Source of the DNA: Shewanella sp. MTB7
GTDB taxonomy: Bacteria > Pseudomonadota > Gammaproteobacteria > Enterobacterales > Shewanellaceae
Length of the DNA: 64,000 nt
Direction of reading: 5' to 3'
Assembly (NCBI RefSeq): GCF_027571385.1
Contig: NZ_CP085636.1
Location: 682,001 to 746,000, forward strand
Made by a program: the position numbers and the translations under genes. This document shows, one piece after another, positions 34,950 to 44,248 of this stretch (the stretch's first letter is position 1; each line of letters starts with the position of its first letter). The notes beneath the pieces were generated by a model. It saw nothing but the letters and a program-made list of their open reading frames with translations, did no database searches and was not told the DNA's origin.

Positions 34950-36091
34950 ATTGAAGGCTCCTCAGATACCATCAAGTTACCGTGGATCACCAACTGTTGT
35001 AGCAGAGGTGTGGATGCAAATTGTTGGATCTTTGGCGTTTGGATCTCAAGGGTACTTAGGGCATCTAATGCGGTTAATGTCTCTTGTGTTTGAATGTTCT
35101 TAAGATCGAAATATTGAAATATCCACTTTCTTGCTAGTGATAGTGACTGGCGGTAGTTCACCTCATCTTGACGATAGAGTGCGAGTTGAGATTGCAGTAG
35201 CTTGTTCTTGATATTTTCAACTAAATACCACAGCTCATCAGGTTTTAACAGTGGAGTAATATCAGTGGTTCTTTTACGTACAACGATAAAGTCTTCGATT
35301 AATGCTTGCCATGATTTAGCTAGATTACTCTGCCAGTCATCAATCGATTCCGTCATGTCGGGATTATCAACCTTGTTTGCAGCATTGATTAAATCAGCTC
35401 GATTTAATGGCAATTGATCTAGATTTTCAATCATGCTGTCTAGCATAAGTATAGTACCAGCTATATCGGTACTCTTAATGATAGACACTTCGGCAATATC
35501 ATTGGCTAAGGCTTTTCTTAATGGCGTAAGCGCTGGATCTTTCATTGACTCTATTCTTTGATCTGCCGCTTTTAGCAAACTCGCCGCCGTGCTGGGATCT
35601 TTTTCTAGCCATAGCTTACTCCCGGCCATTCTAACGAGGTATTTAGCTTCCTCTGCCATCCAATGATTAGGATTTCGCTGTGCCAGCTTTGCCACACGAT
35701 CATTGAGCCTTAGCTGATCTACATTGAGGAGCGCTAACTCTTGTATGAGTCTAACTTCTGTTTGACGCTGCTCTTGGTCGAGTCTGGATATCTGTTTTGA
35801 AGGTTCTGCGAGGGCAAACTTTACCTCCTGAGCTAGGCTTTGGGCCTGGTCAGTTTGTCTGTTGAGCTCCTGATGCAGGTAGTAGCCCCCACCTAAGGTT
35901 GTAAAAGTTAAGAGTAAGATTAAAATTAGATTGAATAAAAAACCCCAAGATACGCCTGAGCTTTTATTTGAATGTCGATTGGTTGATGATTCATCTACAT
36001 GCTCGGTAGTGCTTGAACCTAGAGTCTTCTCTTTAGAGATAACCTCATTTTTGGGCTCTTGCTGATTCTCATCTAATTCTTTGTTATCCAT
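34946..36091 (-). CDS. hemX: HemX, membrane-anchored haem biosynthesis accessory protein
   Basis: 381 aa. A hydrophilic, acidic N-terminal tail (about 1-45) precedes one membrane segment (about 48-70, GFLFNLILILLLTFTTLGGG) and a long helical periplasmic part. The family is often annotated uroporphyrinogen-III C-methyltransferase, but the methyltransferase fold is not evident and that activity should not be assumed. ATG at 36091 has AAGGA seven bases upstream. It follows hemD by 57 bases and overlaps hemY by four, so co-transcription is likely. Confidence 0.9.
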   Translation of the reverse strand: MDNKELDENQQEPKNEVISKEKTLGSSTTEHVDESSTNRHSNKSSGVSWGFLFNLILILLLTFTTLGGGYYLHQELNRQTDQAQSLAQEVKFALAEPSKQISRLDQEQRQTEVRLIQELALLNVDQLRLNDRVAKLAQRNPNHWMAEEAKYLVRMAGSKLWLEKDPSTAASLLKAADQRIESMKDPALTPLRKALANDIAEVSIIKSTDIAGTILMLDSMIENLDQLPLNRADLINAANKVDNPDMTESIDDWQSNLAKSWQALIEDFIVVRKRTTDITPLLKPDELWYLVENIKNKLLQSQLALYRQDEVNYRQSLSLARKWIFQYFDLKNIQTQETLTALDALSTLEIQTPKIQQFASTPLLQQLVIHGNLMVSEEPSI

Positions 36092-36148
36092 TAAACAGTC
36101 CTTGACGGTATACCGCTACAATAATGACGAGTATAAGACCATGTTGGG

Positions 36149-36880
36149 CTAAATAGATAAGCCTAAAGCGAAAAGCATGGCCTTGCAATTTGCAGCTTTG
36201 GCGTTGGTAACCTTGTTGAGTCCATAAGCTAAAGCTTGCTCCTTAACACGGGAGCTAGGAACTATAATATGACATGCACGCAGCCAAGCAAATAACTCTT
36301 TTGGTACAAGTTTGTTTAGACTATGGAGAATCTCTCCACTGGTGATGATAATAGTATCGACTTTAGCATCTCGCCACTGATAGGGAATTAGCTTGTCAAT
36401 TGCTGGGCAAGTCCTTTGATATGTCTCCCAGTAATCCACTTTACCGCCACGCTGGGTCAATGTTTCTGCTAGTGTTTCTCGTCCGCCAACTCCCCTGACA
36501 ATCACCACTTTTTTGCTGGAGAGGTCCTGTAGCGTATTGAGTGTGAGTAAGCCTTCGGTTTGTTGGCAATCTGTTGGTGCTTTGAATGCCGAGATCCCTA
36601 ATGCTTGCAATGCTTGGTATGTGGCATCACCTACGGCATAAAATTGAGTTGAAGTGTGTGTATTAAGCGCGATGGCTTGTGAAGAAAAAACGACGGCATT
36701 TGTGCTGATAAAGATGACGATATCGGCTTGGTTAAAATGCGCTATCGCATCTTGATGTTGTGTTTTGTCGGTTGCTTGAACTTCCAGCAGCGGCGTAACT
36801 ATGTATGAGATCCCGTGTTGTTTCAGGATCTCAATCATTGACTGATTGCGGCCTTCAGGCCGTGTCAGTAAAATATTCAT
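36149..36880 (-). CDS. hemD: Uroporphyrinogen-III synthase
   Basis: 243 aa, the usual length. It converts hydroxymethylbilane to uroporphyrinogen III by closing the ring with inversion of ring D, in the cytoplasm. Visible family features are the start MNILLTRPEGRNQ, the TNAVVFSS segment and the central VVIVRGVGGRETLAETL region. It starts nine bases after the hemC stop codon, so the two are translated from one transcript. The family is poorly conserved in sequence; position right after hemC supports the call. Confidence 0.92.
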   Translation of the reverse strand: MNILLTRPEGRNQSMIEILKQHGISYIVTPLLEVQATDKTQHQDAIAHFNQADIVIFISTNAVVFSSQAIALNTHTSTQFYAVGDATYQALQALGISAFKAPTDCQQTEGLLTLNTLQDLSSKKVVIVRGVGGRETLAETLTQRGGKVDYWETYQRTCPAIDKLIPYQWRDAKVDTIIITSGEILHSLNKLVPKELFAWLRACHIIVPSSRVKEQALAYGLNKVTNAKAANCKAMLFALGLSI

Positions 36881-36889
36881 CGATGATAT

Positions 36890-37819
36890 TTACTTAATGT
36901 AAACGGCATCAAGAATGGTTTTCGCGCCTTGACTGAGCAGTTCTTCAGCGAGCGCAATACCCAATGCTTTAGCATCCGTTTTAGGTCCCACTTTAGTTGA
37001 CTTAATAATTTGAGTTCCATCTGGGCTACCGACCAAGCCGCGAAGGGTTAAAGTATCGCCAACGATCTCGGCGTAGGCACCAATAGGCACCTGACAACCA
37101 CCTTCTAAGTGAGTATTCATGGCGCGTTCTGCGATAACACGGTAGCGAGTTTCTGCATGTTCAAGTGGTGCCAAAAGCGCTTTTACTCGTTCATCATTGA
37201 TACGGCACTCAATACCAACAGCACCTTGACCATTTGCAGGTAAGGACTCTTCAGCTGACATAAAACTTGCGATGCGCTCTTCTAGTTTTAGACGCTTCAA
37301 ACCTGCAGCAGCTAAGATGATCGCATCATATGTGCCAGCATCTAATTTACCTAAACGGGTTCCTACATTGCCGCGTAGATCGCGGATCTGTAGATCCGGA
37401 CGTGCAGCTCTGATCTGACACTGACGACGTAGGCTGGAAGTTCCCACTACGGAACCTTGTGGCAACTCACTAATACTTTTATAGTTATTAGATACAAATG
37501 CATCTCGTGGATCTTCACGTTCACAAATGATTTCTAGACCGAGCCCTTCAGGGAAGTCGACCGGGACATCTTTCATTGAATGAACTGCTATGTCGGCTCT
37601 ATTTTCGAGTATTGCGACTTCTAGTTCTTTTACAAACAGTCCTTTACCGCCAACTTTAGCTAAAGGCGTATCAAGAAGAATGTCACCTTTAGTACTCATT
37701 GGTAGAAGCTCTACTGTTAGACCTTGGTGAAATTTCTCCAGCTCGGCTTTAACGAATTCAGCTTGCCAAAGAGCAAGAGGGCTTTTACGTGTTGCGATTC
37801 GAATGACGTTTAGGGACAT
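36890..37819 (-). CDS. hemC: Porphobilinogen deaminase (hydroxymethylbilane synthase)
   Basis: 309 aa from the chosen start. It joins four porphobilinogen molecules into hydroxymethylbilane. Motifs seen: [18 protein letters not shown] at the N-terminus, [25 protein letters not shown] and [13 protein letters not shown], which holds the Cys that binds the dipyrromethane cofactor. The frame extends upstream to 37885, but family alignment begins at [12 protein letters not shown], so the start at 37819 is preferred. First gene of hemCDXY and divergent from cyaA. Confidence 0.95.
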   Translation of the reverse strand: MSLNVIRIATRKSPLALWQAEFVKAELEKFHQGLTVELLPMSTKGDILLDTPLAKVGGKGLFVKELEVAILENRADIAVHSMKDVPVDFPEGLGLEIICEREDPRDAFVSNNYKSISELPQGSVVGTSSLRRQCQIRAARPDLQIRDLRGNVGTRLGKLDAGTYDAIILAAAGLKRLKLEERIASFMSAEESLPANGQGAVGIECRINDERVKALLAPLEHAETRYRVIAERAMNTHLEGGCQVPIGAYAEIVGDTLTLRGLVGSPDGTQIIKSTKVGPKTDAKALGIALAEELLSQGAKTILDAVYIK

Positions 37820-38136
37820 GCTCGGTATTCCATCAGAGGTCTTAGTTACAGTAATGCTAACATTGCTCAGGATCAGATGTAACATATGACGATTGATTCT
37901 TTGAAGTCAGCCCATATATCCAGATAGAAAATGATCTACTGCGATGAAACACTTAGCTATACCCTTGAGTGTTAAAAAGAGTTTCTATTTAAAAGTATGT
38001 AGAAATAGATAGTTTTAAGGAATTAAGCTGTATTTAAAAGTGTGATCAAGATCTCGTTTTATTCCCATGGGAGAGCAAAAATGGTAAGATTACGCTCTTC
38101 ATCCCATTCTGCAAGAAACGCTTCGATTAGTGAAAT
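37820..38136. promoter_or_regulatory. Divergent promoter region between hemC and cyaA
   Basis: 317 bp with no gene. TGTGATCAAGATCTCG at 38041-38056 resembles a CRP site with a good left half (TGTGA) and a poor right half (TCTCG instead of TCACA). cAMP-CRP feedback on cyaA is known in enterics, but this site is weak. A TCTATTT/AAATAGA inverted repeat lies upstream of it. No promoter can be assigned firmly. Confidence 0.3.
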
Positions 38137-40560
38137 ATGGTTATTGGACAAGGTCATTTTGTTGAAACCGCCCAGAGATTGAATCGGATCCGGCTGGCCC
38201 GCGCGCTTGCCATTCTGTCACCATTAAAGCGTGATCTATTACGCTTAATTCCACTGCTTTTTCATTATCATAGACTTGACTATCCTGGTTACAATGGACC
38301 GCTAACGCCCTCTGGTATATTTAATTATGAGCCCGATGATAATGAGTTATCTGCCTGCAATACATTAGGGTTAGCCAAACCTAACCTTCATGTTGTTAAT
38401 CATCCTGCTATAGAGGGTATTTATAGCATGGGAAGTATGGCAAGTTTTGGTCAAAACCCCAAAAGCGACGTGGATGTCTGGTTAGTGCATGATCGCTTAC
38501 TCAGTAAAAATGAGTGTCAGTTGTTAGAGGGAAAGTCTCAATTATTAAGTGCTTGGTTTAATAAATATGGGCTTGAAGTTAATATCTACTTGGTTCATCC
38601 CGAGCAATTTGACAAAGATACTGGCTCAGAAGATACCTTTCAAAGTGCCATAGGATTAGAGCATAGCGGTAGCGCCCAACATTGGCTTTTGTTGGAAGAG
38701 TTTTATCGGAGCCAGATCTGTTTTGCTGGAAAGAGGGTTGCGTGGTGGCCAAATGCTGAACGTTCAGATGATCTTCTTTTTTTAGGGGATGTGAGCCAAA
38801 TCCCTGCAAGTGAATATTTTGGTGCCTCGCTTTGGCAGCTATACAAGGGATTAGATAAGCCCCATAAAGCGTTACTAAAAGTTTTGCTTTTAGAGGCTTA
38901 CGCAAGCCAATACCCTAAAACGTGTCTGGTTACCGATCAGGTGTGGCAGCGAACAGTTGAAGGTGATTTTTCTGCTGCTAATGATGCTTATTTTCTGTTG
39001 TATGAATCAATTGAAACTTATCTGCTAAAGCAAGGCGATCTACGTCGGCTTGAGATTGTTAGGCGTTGTTTTTATTTGAAGTGTGGTTTACGTTTAACGG
39101 ATGAAAATCAGGCAAAAGATTGGCGTTATCATAAACTTGTTACTTTAGTTGAAGATTGGGGCTGGTCGAATAGCTTGCTGCAAACACTCGATCATTGTGA
39201 GGAGTGGCATTGTGGGCAACTGCAATGGTTTAATGAGCAGCTAAATGAACTTATGCTGGGTAGTTATCAAACATTACTCCAGTTTGCCTCGACACATAAG
39301 TTAAGTAAGAGTTTGAAGTTGTCGGAATTAGGCTTGCTAACCCGTAAACTTCACACCTATTTTAGCTCAGATGTGCAACAGATTATCAGTCTGAATAAGC
39401 TATGGAGTGACTCTATCAGTGAAACGGATTTGACGATTATTTTTAGCAAGAATGATGAGGAGTATTGTCTTTATCGGTGTAAACCCGAGCCAAAAAATTT
39501 TATAGGAGAAAGGGCTGTATATCGTTCAAAAAGTAAAGCTAAGTTAGTAGCTTGGGCTAGTTTGAATGGGGTTTCCAGTGACATTACTACCTGGTATGAG
39601 TTTAGTAAAAGTAAACGTAAATCCACGAGTTTAACGACGGCTTCAAAACGATTAGTGACCTTCTTTGAAGGCGCTAAACTGAAAGTCTCTAAAATGGATT
39701 TCTGTCAGCCTTGGCGTTACAAAAAATTGGTTTTCTTACTTAACTTTAATCATGATCCTACTGCAGAATGGCGGGGGCAAGAGATCATGGTGGATTATAT
39801 GAATGCTAGTATTTTTTCGCTGGGGCGATCTCAAAGAAACATGTTGGAATCAATTGATGTCATTTGCTTAAACTCATGGGGTGAGTGGCATTGTCATCAT
39901 TATGAGGGGGAGTTTGGTATATTGGACTCGCTCACTTTTATTACTTCAGGAATTAGAAGAGGCGCGGGTAATATTGCCATTGAAGTGATCAGTTGTTCTG
40001 TAAAGTTAAAGTCTCAATTTGAACGGACTGTGAGCAATTTAATGCAGCGAGCCGTTCGTTTAAGTTTACAAGTGTCCAGTTCTACGACTTTAGTGTATCC
40101 ATTGAAAGTAAGTGGAGCTGAGTACGGGTTATTTTTTAACAGTAAAGGGATGGTGTATCAGAACCTTAAAGATACTAAAGCTCTATTTCAACAACTGACT
40201 AAGAAGAAACTAATAGAGCTTCCTCGGCCAGATTTAGGCAATGAACCTTTTAGTAAAATTCCAGAGGTTATCCAAGATTTTGCTGCCCGTGGAGCCGTGC
40301 AGTATTTCTTAAGGCAAAATGGCAAAGAGTTGGATGTGTTTATTTTAAATGAAAGTAATGAGTTGGATCATTATCAACAGTCTGATATCGATATTGATGA
40401 GCTGGTGAGTAAAGTGAGCCATCATCATGCATTTGAAGAGTTTGAAATGTCACAACAGAGATTTAATTTACCACAGTTTTTTCGTTTGATCCGGGTTGAT
40501 GGCCGCTTAAGGGCGTTACCCTTTGGTATGTCAGTAGATGATATTGATTTTGATTTTTAA
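38137..40560 (+). CDS. cyaA: Class I adenylate cyclase
   Basis: 807 aa, near the 848 aa of the E. coli enzyme. It makes cAMP from ATP in the cytoplasm and so feeds CRP. The N-terminal catalytic half shows GSMASFGQNPKSDVDVW, with the Gly-Ser and Asp-x-Asp pattern of the nucleotidyltransferase-like class I fold, plus EYFGASLWQLYK and RRCFYLK. The C-terminal half is the regulatory domain (FNLPQFFRLIRVDGR). The ATG at 38137 puts the N-terminus level with the E. coli protein; no strong ribosome binding site is seen. In enterics cyaA and cyaY are neighbours; here an MFS gene separates them. Confidence 0.95.
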   Translation: MVIGQGHFVETAQRLNRIRLARALAILSPLKRDLLRLIPLLFHYHRLDYPGYNGPLTPSGIFNYEPDDNELSACNTLGLAKPNLHVVNHPAIEGIYSMGSMASFGQNPKSDVDVWLVHDRLLSKNECQLLEGKSQLLSAWFNKYGLEVNIYLVHPEQFDKDTGSEDTFQSAIGLEHSGSAQHWLLLEEFYRSQICFAGKRVAWWPNAERSDDLLFLGDVSQIPASEYFGASLWQLYKGLDKPHKALLKVLLLEAYASQYPKTCLVTDQVWQRTVEGDFSAANDAYFLLYESIETYLLKQGDLRRLEIVRRCFYLKCGLRLTDENQAKDWRYHKLVTLVEDWGWSNSLLQTLDHCEEWHCGQLQWFNEQLNELMLGSYQTLLQFASTHKLSKSLKLSELGLLTRKLHTYFSSDVQQIISLNKLWSDSISETDLTIIFSKNDEEYCLYRCKPEPKNFIGERAVYRSKSKAKLVAWASLNGVSSDITTWYEFSKSKRKSTSLTTASKRLVTFFEGAKLKVSKMDFCQPWRYKKLVFLLNFNHDPTAEWRGQEIMVDYMNASIFSLGRSQRNMLESIDVICLNSWGEWHCHHYEGEFGILDSLTFITSGIRRGAGNIAIEVISCSVKLKSQFERTVSNLMQRAVRLSLQVSSSTTLVYPLKVSGAEYGLFFNSKGMVYQNLKDTKALFQQLTKKKLIELPRPDLGNEPFSKIPEVIQDFAARGAVQYFLRQNGKELDVFILNESNELDHYQQSDIDIDELVSKVSHHHAFEEFEMSQQRFNLPQFFRLIRVDGRLRALPFGMSVDDIDFDF

Positions 40561-40732
40561 AGAGGCTCTTATTTGTACCGACTTATTACTCGATCTTACA
40601 ATGTTCAGCGATTCTCGGTGAGTATGGCTTCACCTTACGTTTAAAGCCTGGAAGTTTTTTTTAGCTTCGAACTTGACATGCTGTCAGCTAAGCCTTTAGA
40701 AAAACAATGTGATGAAAGTTAACTTTATACGG

Positions 40733-40738
40733 TATAAT
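40733..40738 (+). promoter_or_regulatory. Candidate -10 box for the MFS gene
   Basis: A perfect TATAAT lies 59 bases before the start codon of the MFS gene, in an AT-rich stretch. No good -35 hexamer is found 16-18 bases upstream, so an activator or a weak promoter would be needed. Confidence 0.3.
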
Positions 40739-40753
40739 TATTGTGATAAAATT

Positions 40754-40785
40754 TATATTAGGTTCTAACATTAAAGCCTAATATA
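40754..40785 (+). promoter_or_regulatory. 9-bp perfect inverted repeat in the MFS leader
   Basis: TATATTAGG at 40754-40762 and CCTAATATA at 40777-40785 are perfect complements 14 bases apart, ending 12 bases before the MFS start codon. It could be an operator for a local regulator or a leader hairpin limiting translation. No Shine-Dalgarno is seen between it and the ATG. Confidence 0.4.
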
Positions 40786-40797
40786 TAAAAACTAAAC

Positions 40798-42009
40798 ATG
40801 ACAAAACTACACTCATCAAATAACACCAAAACAGGGGCTAGTGTAAAAATAACACTGGCTACACTTATCGCTATCTACTCTTTGGCAATGGTAACATCTT
40901 TACCAGGACTAGCGATATCTCCTATTTTAGACGATTTACAAAAAGCATTTCCTAAAGTATCTGAGTTTGAACTACAAATGCTGGAATCACTACCCTCTTT
41001 AATAATAATACCATTCATTTTACTATCTGGTAAACTCTCACTACACACCCCAATACGTAAACTAGTTATCTGGGGTTTAATCATATTTACATTCAGTTCC
41101 ATAATTTACCTTTTACCAATTGGCATTAACTTGATGCTCATTAACTCTGCACTACTTGGCGTTGGAGCAGGAATGATTATCCCATTCACTACTGGACTCA
41201 TTGCTCATTACTTTAGTGGTTCAAAACGTACACAACAACTAGGAATTATCTCTGGGATATCAAATTTATCATTGGTTTTAGCAACTGCAATAGCTGGGTA
41301 TCTTGCTAATATAGAGTGGCATTTATCATTTTTAGTATACTCTATTTCTATTGTTTCTCTTATTTTAACATCTCGAATGGCTAAAACGAATAGAACAAAA
41401 AAGGAAGGAAGTAATACACTTATAAATTCTAATAAAACATTCTCTTTAAACACGATAAAAACAGATTGGCCTATATCGTTAATGATATTTTACTTTGTAA
41501 TTACAATTATCGTCTTGTCTATACCTATGAATCTATCGTTATTCATGGCACATTATAAGATTGGTTCAAATGTCTATAGTGGAGTTTTACTATCACTATT
41601 TTTCCTTTCTGTTATGTTACCTGGATTTTTTATCAATAAATTAATCAGTGGGATTAAAGATAAAAACAACCTAATATGGATAGGTATCATTATATTGGGA
41701 ACAATATGTGTAATGGTTCACTCAATGTGGAGCATTGTTGTAGGAGTTATTCTGATAGGATTAGGCTATGGGGTAATACAACCTTTAATATATGATAGAA
41801 CATCCGAAAATGCTAGTATATCGAGAGTGACATTTCACCTATCATTGGTTATGGCTATGAATTATTTAGCTATAATACTCTATCCTTTTATTCAGAATGT
41901 CATGCAGAAAATAGCAAGTGATGACGTTATGATACCTATGTATATGAGCCTAATTTTAGGGATTAGCTATTGGATATATTACCTCTGGAAAGTCATGCAT
42001 AAAAATTGA
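40798..42009 (+). CDS. MFS transporter, AT-rich and apparently inserted
   Basis: 403 aa with about twelve hydrophobic segments, typical of the major facilitator superfamily. Segment 1 is ITLATLIAIYSLAMVTS; the segment 2-3 loop has the LSGKLSLHTPIRKLVI pattern near the usual GxLaDrxGrr motif, and segment 4 starts LLGVGAGMIIPF. The general build suggests a drug or metabolite exporter, but the substrate cannot be told. The gene is plainly richer in A/T, with many ATA, TTA and AGA codons, than cyaA or lysA. It separates cyaA from cyaY, which are usually neighbours, so recent horizontal gain is likely. No regulator gene is adjacent. Confidence 0.8.
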   Translation: MTKLHSSNNTKTGASVKITLATLIAIYSLAMVTSLPGLAISPILDDLQKAFPKVSEFELQMLESLPSLIIIPFILLSGKLSLHTPIRKLVIWGLIIFTFSSIIYLLPIGINLMLINSALLGVGAGMIIPFTTGLIAHYFSGSKRTQQLGIISGISNLSLVLATAIAGYLANIEWHLSFLVYSISIVSLILTSRMAKTNRTKKEGSNTLINSNKTFSLNTIKTDWPISLMIFYFVITIIVLSIPMNLSLFMAHYKIGSNVYSGVLLSLFFLSVMLPGFFINKLISGIKDKNNLIWIGIIILGTICVMVHSMWSIVVGVILIGLGYGVIQPLIYDRTSENASISRVTFHLSLVMAMNYLAIILYPFIQNVMQKIASDDVMIPMYMSLILGISYWIYYLWKVMHKN

Positions 42010-42160
42010 TTATAAAACTGGTTGATGAAACTGGCAAAATTGTTGATGGTAATAAGCGTAGTGCAAAATCTTGATAGGGCTGTAATGACATCTGTCAATT
42101 TCGGTTACATCCTGAATCCTAAACTGACAGATTGAGTTTAAGCTAATCCACCTAATTGGG

Positions 42161-42490
42161 CTAAAGTGAAATCTTTATTCCACCTTGGCGTAGAAATGAG
42201 TCCAAAATAAACGGCATAAATTCTCCGTCATTTCGTTCATCTATCCATTTATCATCTATAAAAGAAAAGTGGTATCCCCCAAACTTTGTGGCAACCCAAA
42301 TTTGATGTAAAGGCTCCTGTTTATTGATGACGATTTTAGAGCCGTCTTCAAATGTGATCTGCAGTACATTGCCCGAAGCGTCGATATCGATATCGGCATC
42401 TTGTTCATCGATTGCGACTTCAATGGCATTGTCTATCGCCTGAAACATATCATCGGCTAACTGATGAAACTCTGTGTCTGTCATTGCCAT
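42161..42490 (-). CDS. cyaY: CyaY, bacterial frataxin
   Basis: 109 aa, the usual length. It is a small acidic iron-binding protein that modulates IscS-dependent iron-sulfur cluster assembly in the cytoplasm. Seen: [20 protein letters not shown] with the acidic first helix, [37 protein letters not shown] and GGYHF, all frataxin hallmarks. The start at 42490 has AAGGA ten bases upstream; a second ATG two codons later would also be possible. Convergent with the MFS gene and divergent from lptM. Confidence 0.93.
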   Translation of the reverse strand: MAMTDTEFHQLADDMFQAIDNAIEVAIDEQDADIDIDASGNVLQITFEDGSKIVINKQEPLHQIWVATKFGGYHFSFIDDKWIDERNDGEFMPFILDSFLRQGGIKISL

Positions 42491-42768
42491 CTTGTATTAA
42501 TCCTTGGTAAGTCTAGCGAACTGTCTATCCCATGATTCTATCAATCAGTCGCTTTATGCTCCAATCAAATTTTTACTCGTTTGCCCATCTTTTATGGGAA
42601 AAGGCATGAATTGTATGTATTAGTACTATATGTGCTTGACGTGGAAAGCCTAACTCTGCAACATCGGGAGGTGGGTGGAATTGCACGAGTAAAGTGAACA
42701 AAGTCTCTAGACTGTGTTTTTTTAGGCCGCTTAGCTCGAAACCATTTGATAACTAATCGGATAGATAG

Positions 42769-42924
42769 ATGTTGAGAAAAATGAAACTGTATTCACTGGT
42801 ATTGTTAGTTGGCTTTTTTATCACTGCTTGTGGTCAAAAAGGGCCTTTGTATAAATCGCCAGACAAACAAGATAACCAAAAGCAAAAAGTAGAACAGCCA
42901 AAGAAACAAAGCATTAAGGAATAA
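42769..42924 (+). CDS. lptM: LptM (YifL), small outer-membrane lipoprotein
   Basis: 51 codons (47 from the second ATG at 42781). A short basic start and a hydrophobic stretch lead to the lipobox ITAC, followed by GQKGPLYKSP, the signature of the YifL/LptM family. In E. coli LptM helps the LptD-LptE lipopolysaccharide translocon mature. The mature tail is very rich in Gln and Lys. It lies directly before lysA: the lysA start codon is five bases after its stop, and the lysA ribosome binding site is inside its last codons, so the two are probably translated together. Confidence 0.88.
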   Translation: MLRKMKLYSLVLLVGFFITACGQKGPLYKSPDKQDNQKQKVEQPKKQSIKE

Positions 42925-42928
42925 CGGT

Positions 42929-44173
42929 TTGGATCATTTTCTCTATAAAAATGGTGAGTTGCTAGCTGAGAATTGTCAGGTTGCAGAGCTTGCCCGCACT
43001 TACGGTACTCCTCTTTACATCTATTCTCGTGCGACATTAGAGCGACATTGGCATGCTTTCGATCGTGCGGTTGCTAATCATCCCCATCTGATTTGTTACG
43101 CTGTTAAGGCTAATTCAAATTTGGCAGTACTCAATGTACTGGCGCGTTTAGGCAGTGGTTTCGATATCGTTTCCGGTGGCGAGCTTTCTCGTGTGATAAA
43201 AGCGGGGGGCGATCCTAAGAAAGTCGTTTTTTCTGGCGTCGGCAAAACCGTTGACGAAATGGAGATGGCACTTAATCTGGGGATCCACTGTTTTAATGTA
43301 GAATCAGCAGCTGAACTCGAACAATTGAATTTGGTTGCACTCAGGCTCGATAAAATTGCGCCAGTGTCATTACGAATTAATCCCGATGTTGATGCGGGAA
43401 CCCATCCTTATATTTCAACGGGGTTGAAAGAGAACAAGTTTGGTATCGCGATGGAAGATGCCGAGTTGATATTTGTGCGGGCCCATGAGCTACTAGGTTT
43501 GCAGGTGAAAGGCGTAGATTGTCATATTGGTTCTCAGTTAACGGAGATAAAGCCTTTTCTCGATGCCATGGATCGTATGTTGGCGCTTATCGATCGTCTT
43601 GCTGAACTTGGTATTTTAATTGAACATTTCGACGTTGGTGGCGGGCTCGGAGTGACTTACGATGATGAGACTCCACCTCAGCCAGATGCTTATGCCAGTG
43701 CTTTACTCGCACGTTTAGGTGATAGAAAACTAACATTGATTTTCGAGCCTGGTCGTGCGATTGCGGCTAACGCCGGTATTTTTGTTACTCAGGTACTGTA
43801 TCTTAAAGGCAATAGCGATAAGCATTTTGCACTGGTTGATGGTGCGATGAATGATCTTATTCGTCCTTCTCTATATAGCGCTTGGCAGAAGATTATTCCT
43901 GTGGTGTCGCGTCAGGGAGAAAGCCTAAATTATGATATTGTCGGTCCAGTCTGTGAGACGGGTGACTTTCTTGGGAAAGACAGAGAGTTATGTCTTGAAC
44001 CTGGAGATTATCTTGCGGTTCGCTCTTCAGGTGCCTATGGTTTTACCATGTCTTCAAATTACAATTCTCGTCCAAGATCTGCTGAAGTTATGGTTGATGG
44101 AGAGCAAGCTCACTTAATTCGTAAACGAGAAAAATTGTCACAACTCTGGCAAGGTGAGCAGTTACTGCCGTAG
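42929..44173 (+). CDS. lysA: Diaminopimelate decarboxylase (TTG start)
   Basis: 414 aa. It is a PLP enzyme that makes L-lysine from meso-diaminopimelate. CYAVKANSN carries the PLP lysine; HIGSQ, GGGLGVTY, EPGRAIAANAG and CETGDFLGKDREL are the binding and dimer-interface motifs. The protein resembles the Pseudomonas-type LysA from its first residues (MDHFLYKNGELLAENC), which supports TTG at 42929 as the start; AAGGA at 42916-42920 is eight bases upstream. It shares the pathway with dapF just downstream. Confidence 0.96.
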   Translation: MDHFLYKNGELLAENCQVAELARTYGTPLYIYSRATLERHWHAFDRAVANHPHLICYAVKANSNLAVLNVLARLGSGFDIVSGGELSRVIKAGGDPKKVVFSGVGKTVDEMEMALNLGIHCFNVESAAELEQLNLVALRLDKIAPVSLRINPDVDAGTHPYISTGLKENKFGIAMEDAELIFVRAHELLGLQVKGVDCHIGSQLTEIKPFLDAMDRMLALIDRLAELGILIEHFDVGGGLGVTYDDETPPQPDAYASALLARLGDRKLTLIFEPGRAIAANAGIFVTQVLYLKGNSDKHFALVDGAMNDLIRPSLYSAWQKIIPVVSRQGESLNYDIVGPVCETGDFLGKDRELCLEPGDYLAVRSSGAYGFTMSSNYNSRPRSAEVMVDGEQAHLIRKREKLSQLWQGEQLLP

Positions 44174-44248
44174 ACTATACATATAAGGTTTTGTTTGTGC
44201 TGCTAACTGTTAACGAGTGGCACGCTCCGATTTTGAAGGATGTACACT

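Noticed and set aside
37820..37885. Upstream extension of hemC by 22 codons.
   Set aside because: Residues before [12 protein letters not shown] have no counterpart in HemC, and the inner start fits the known length.
44240..44248. ATG at 44240 as the dapF start.
   Set aside because: The Shine-Dalgarno GAAGGA overlaps it, while TTG at 44249 has the right spacing and family N-terminus.
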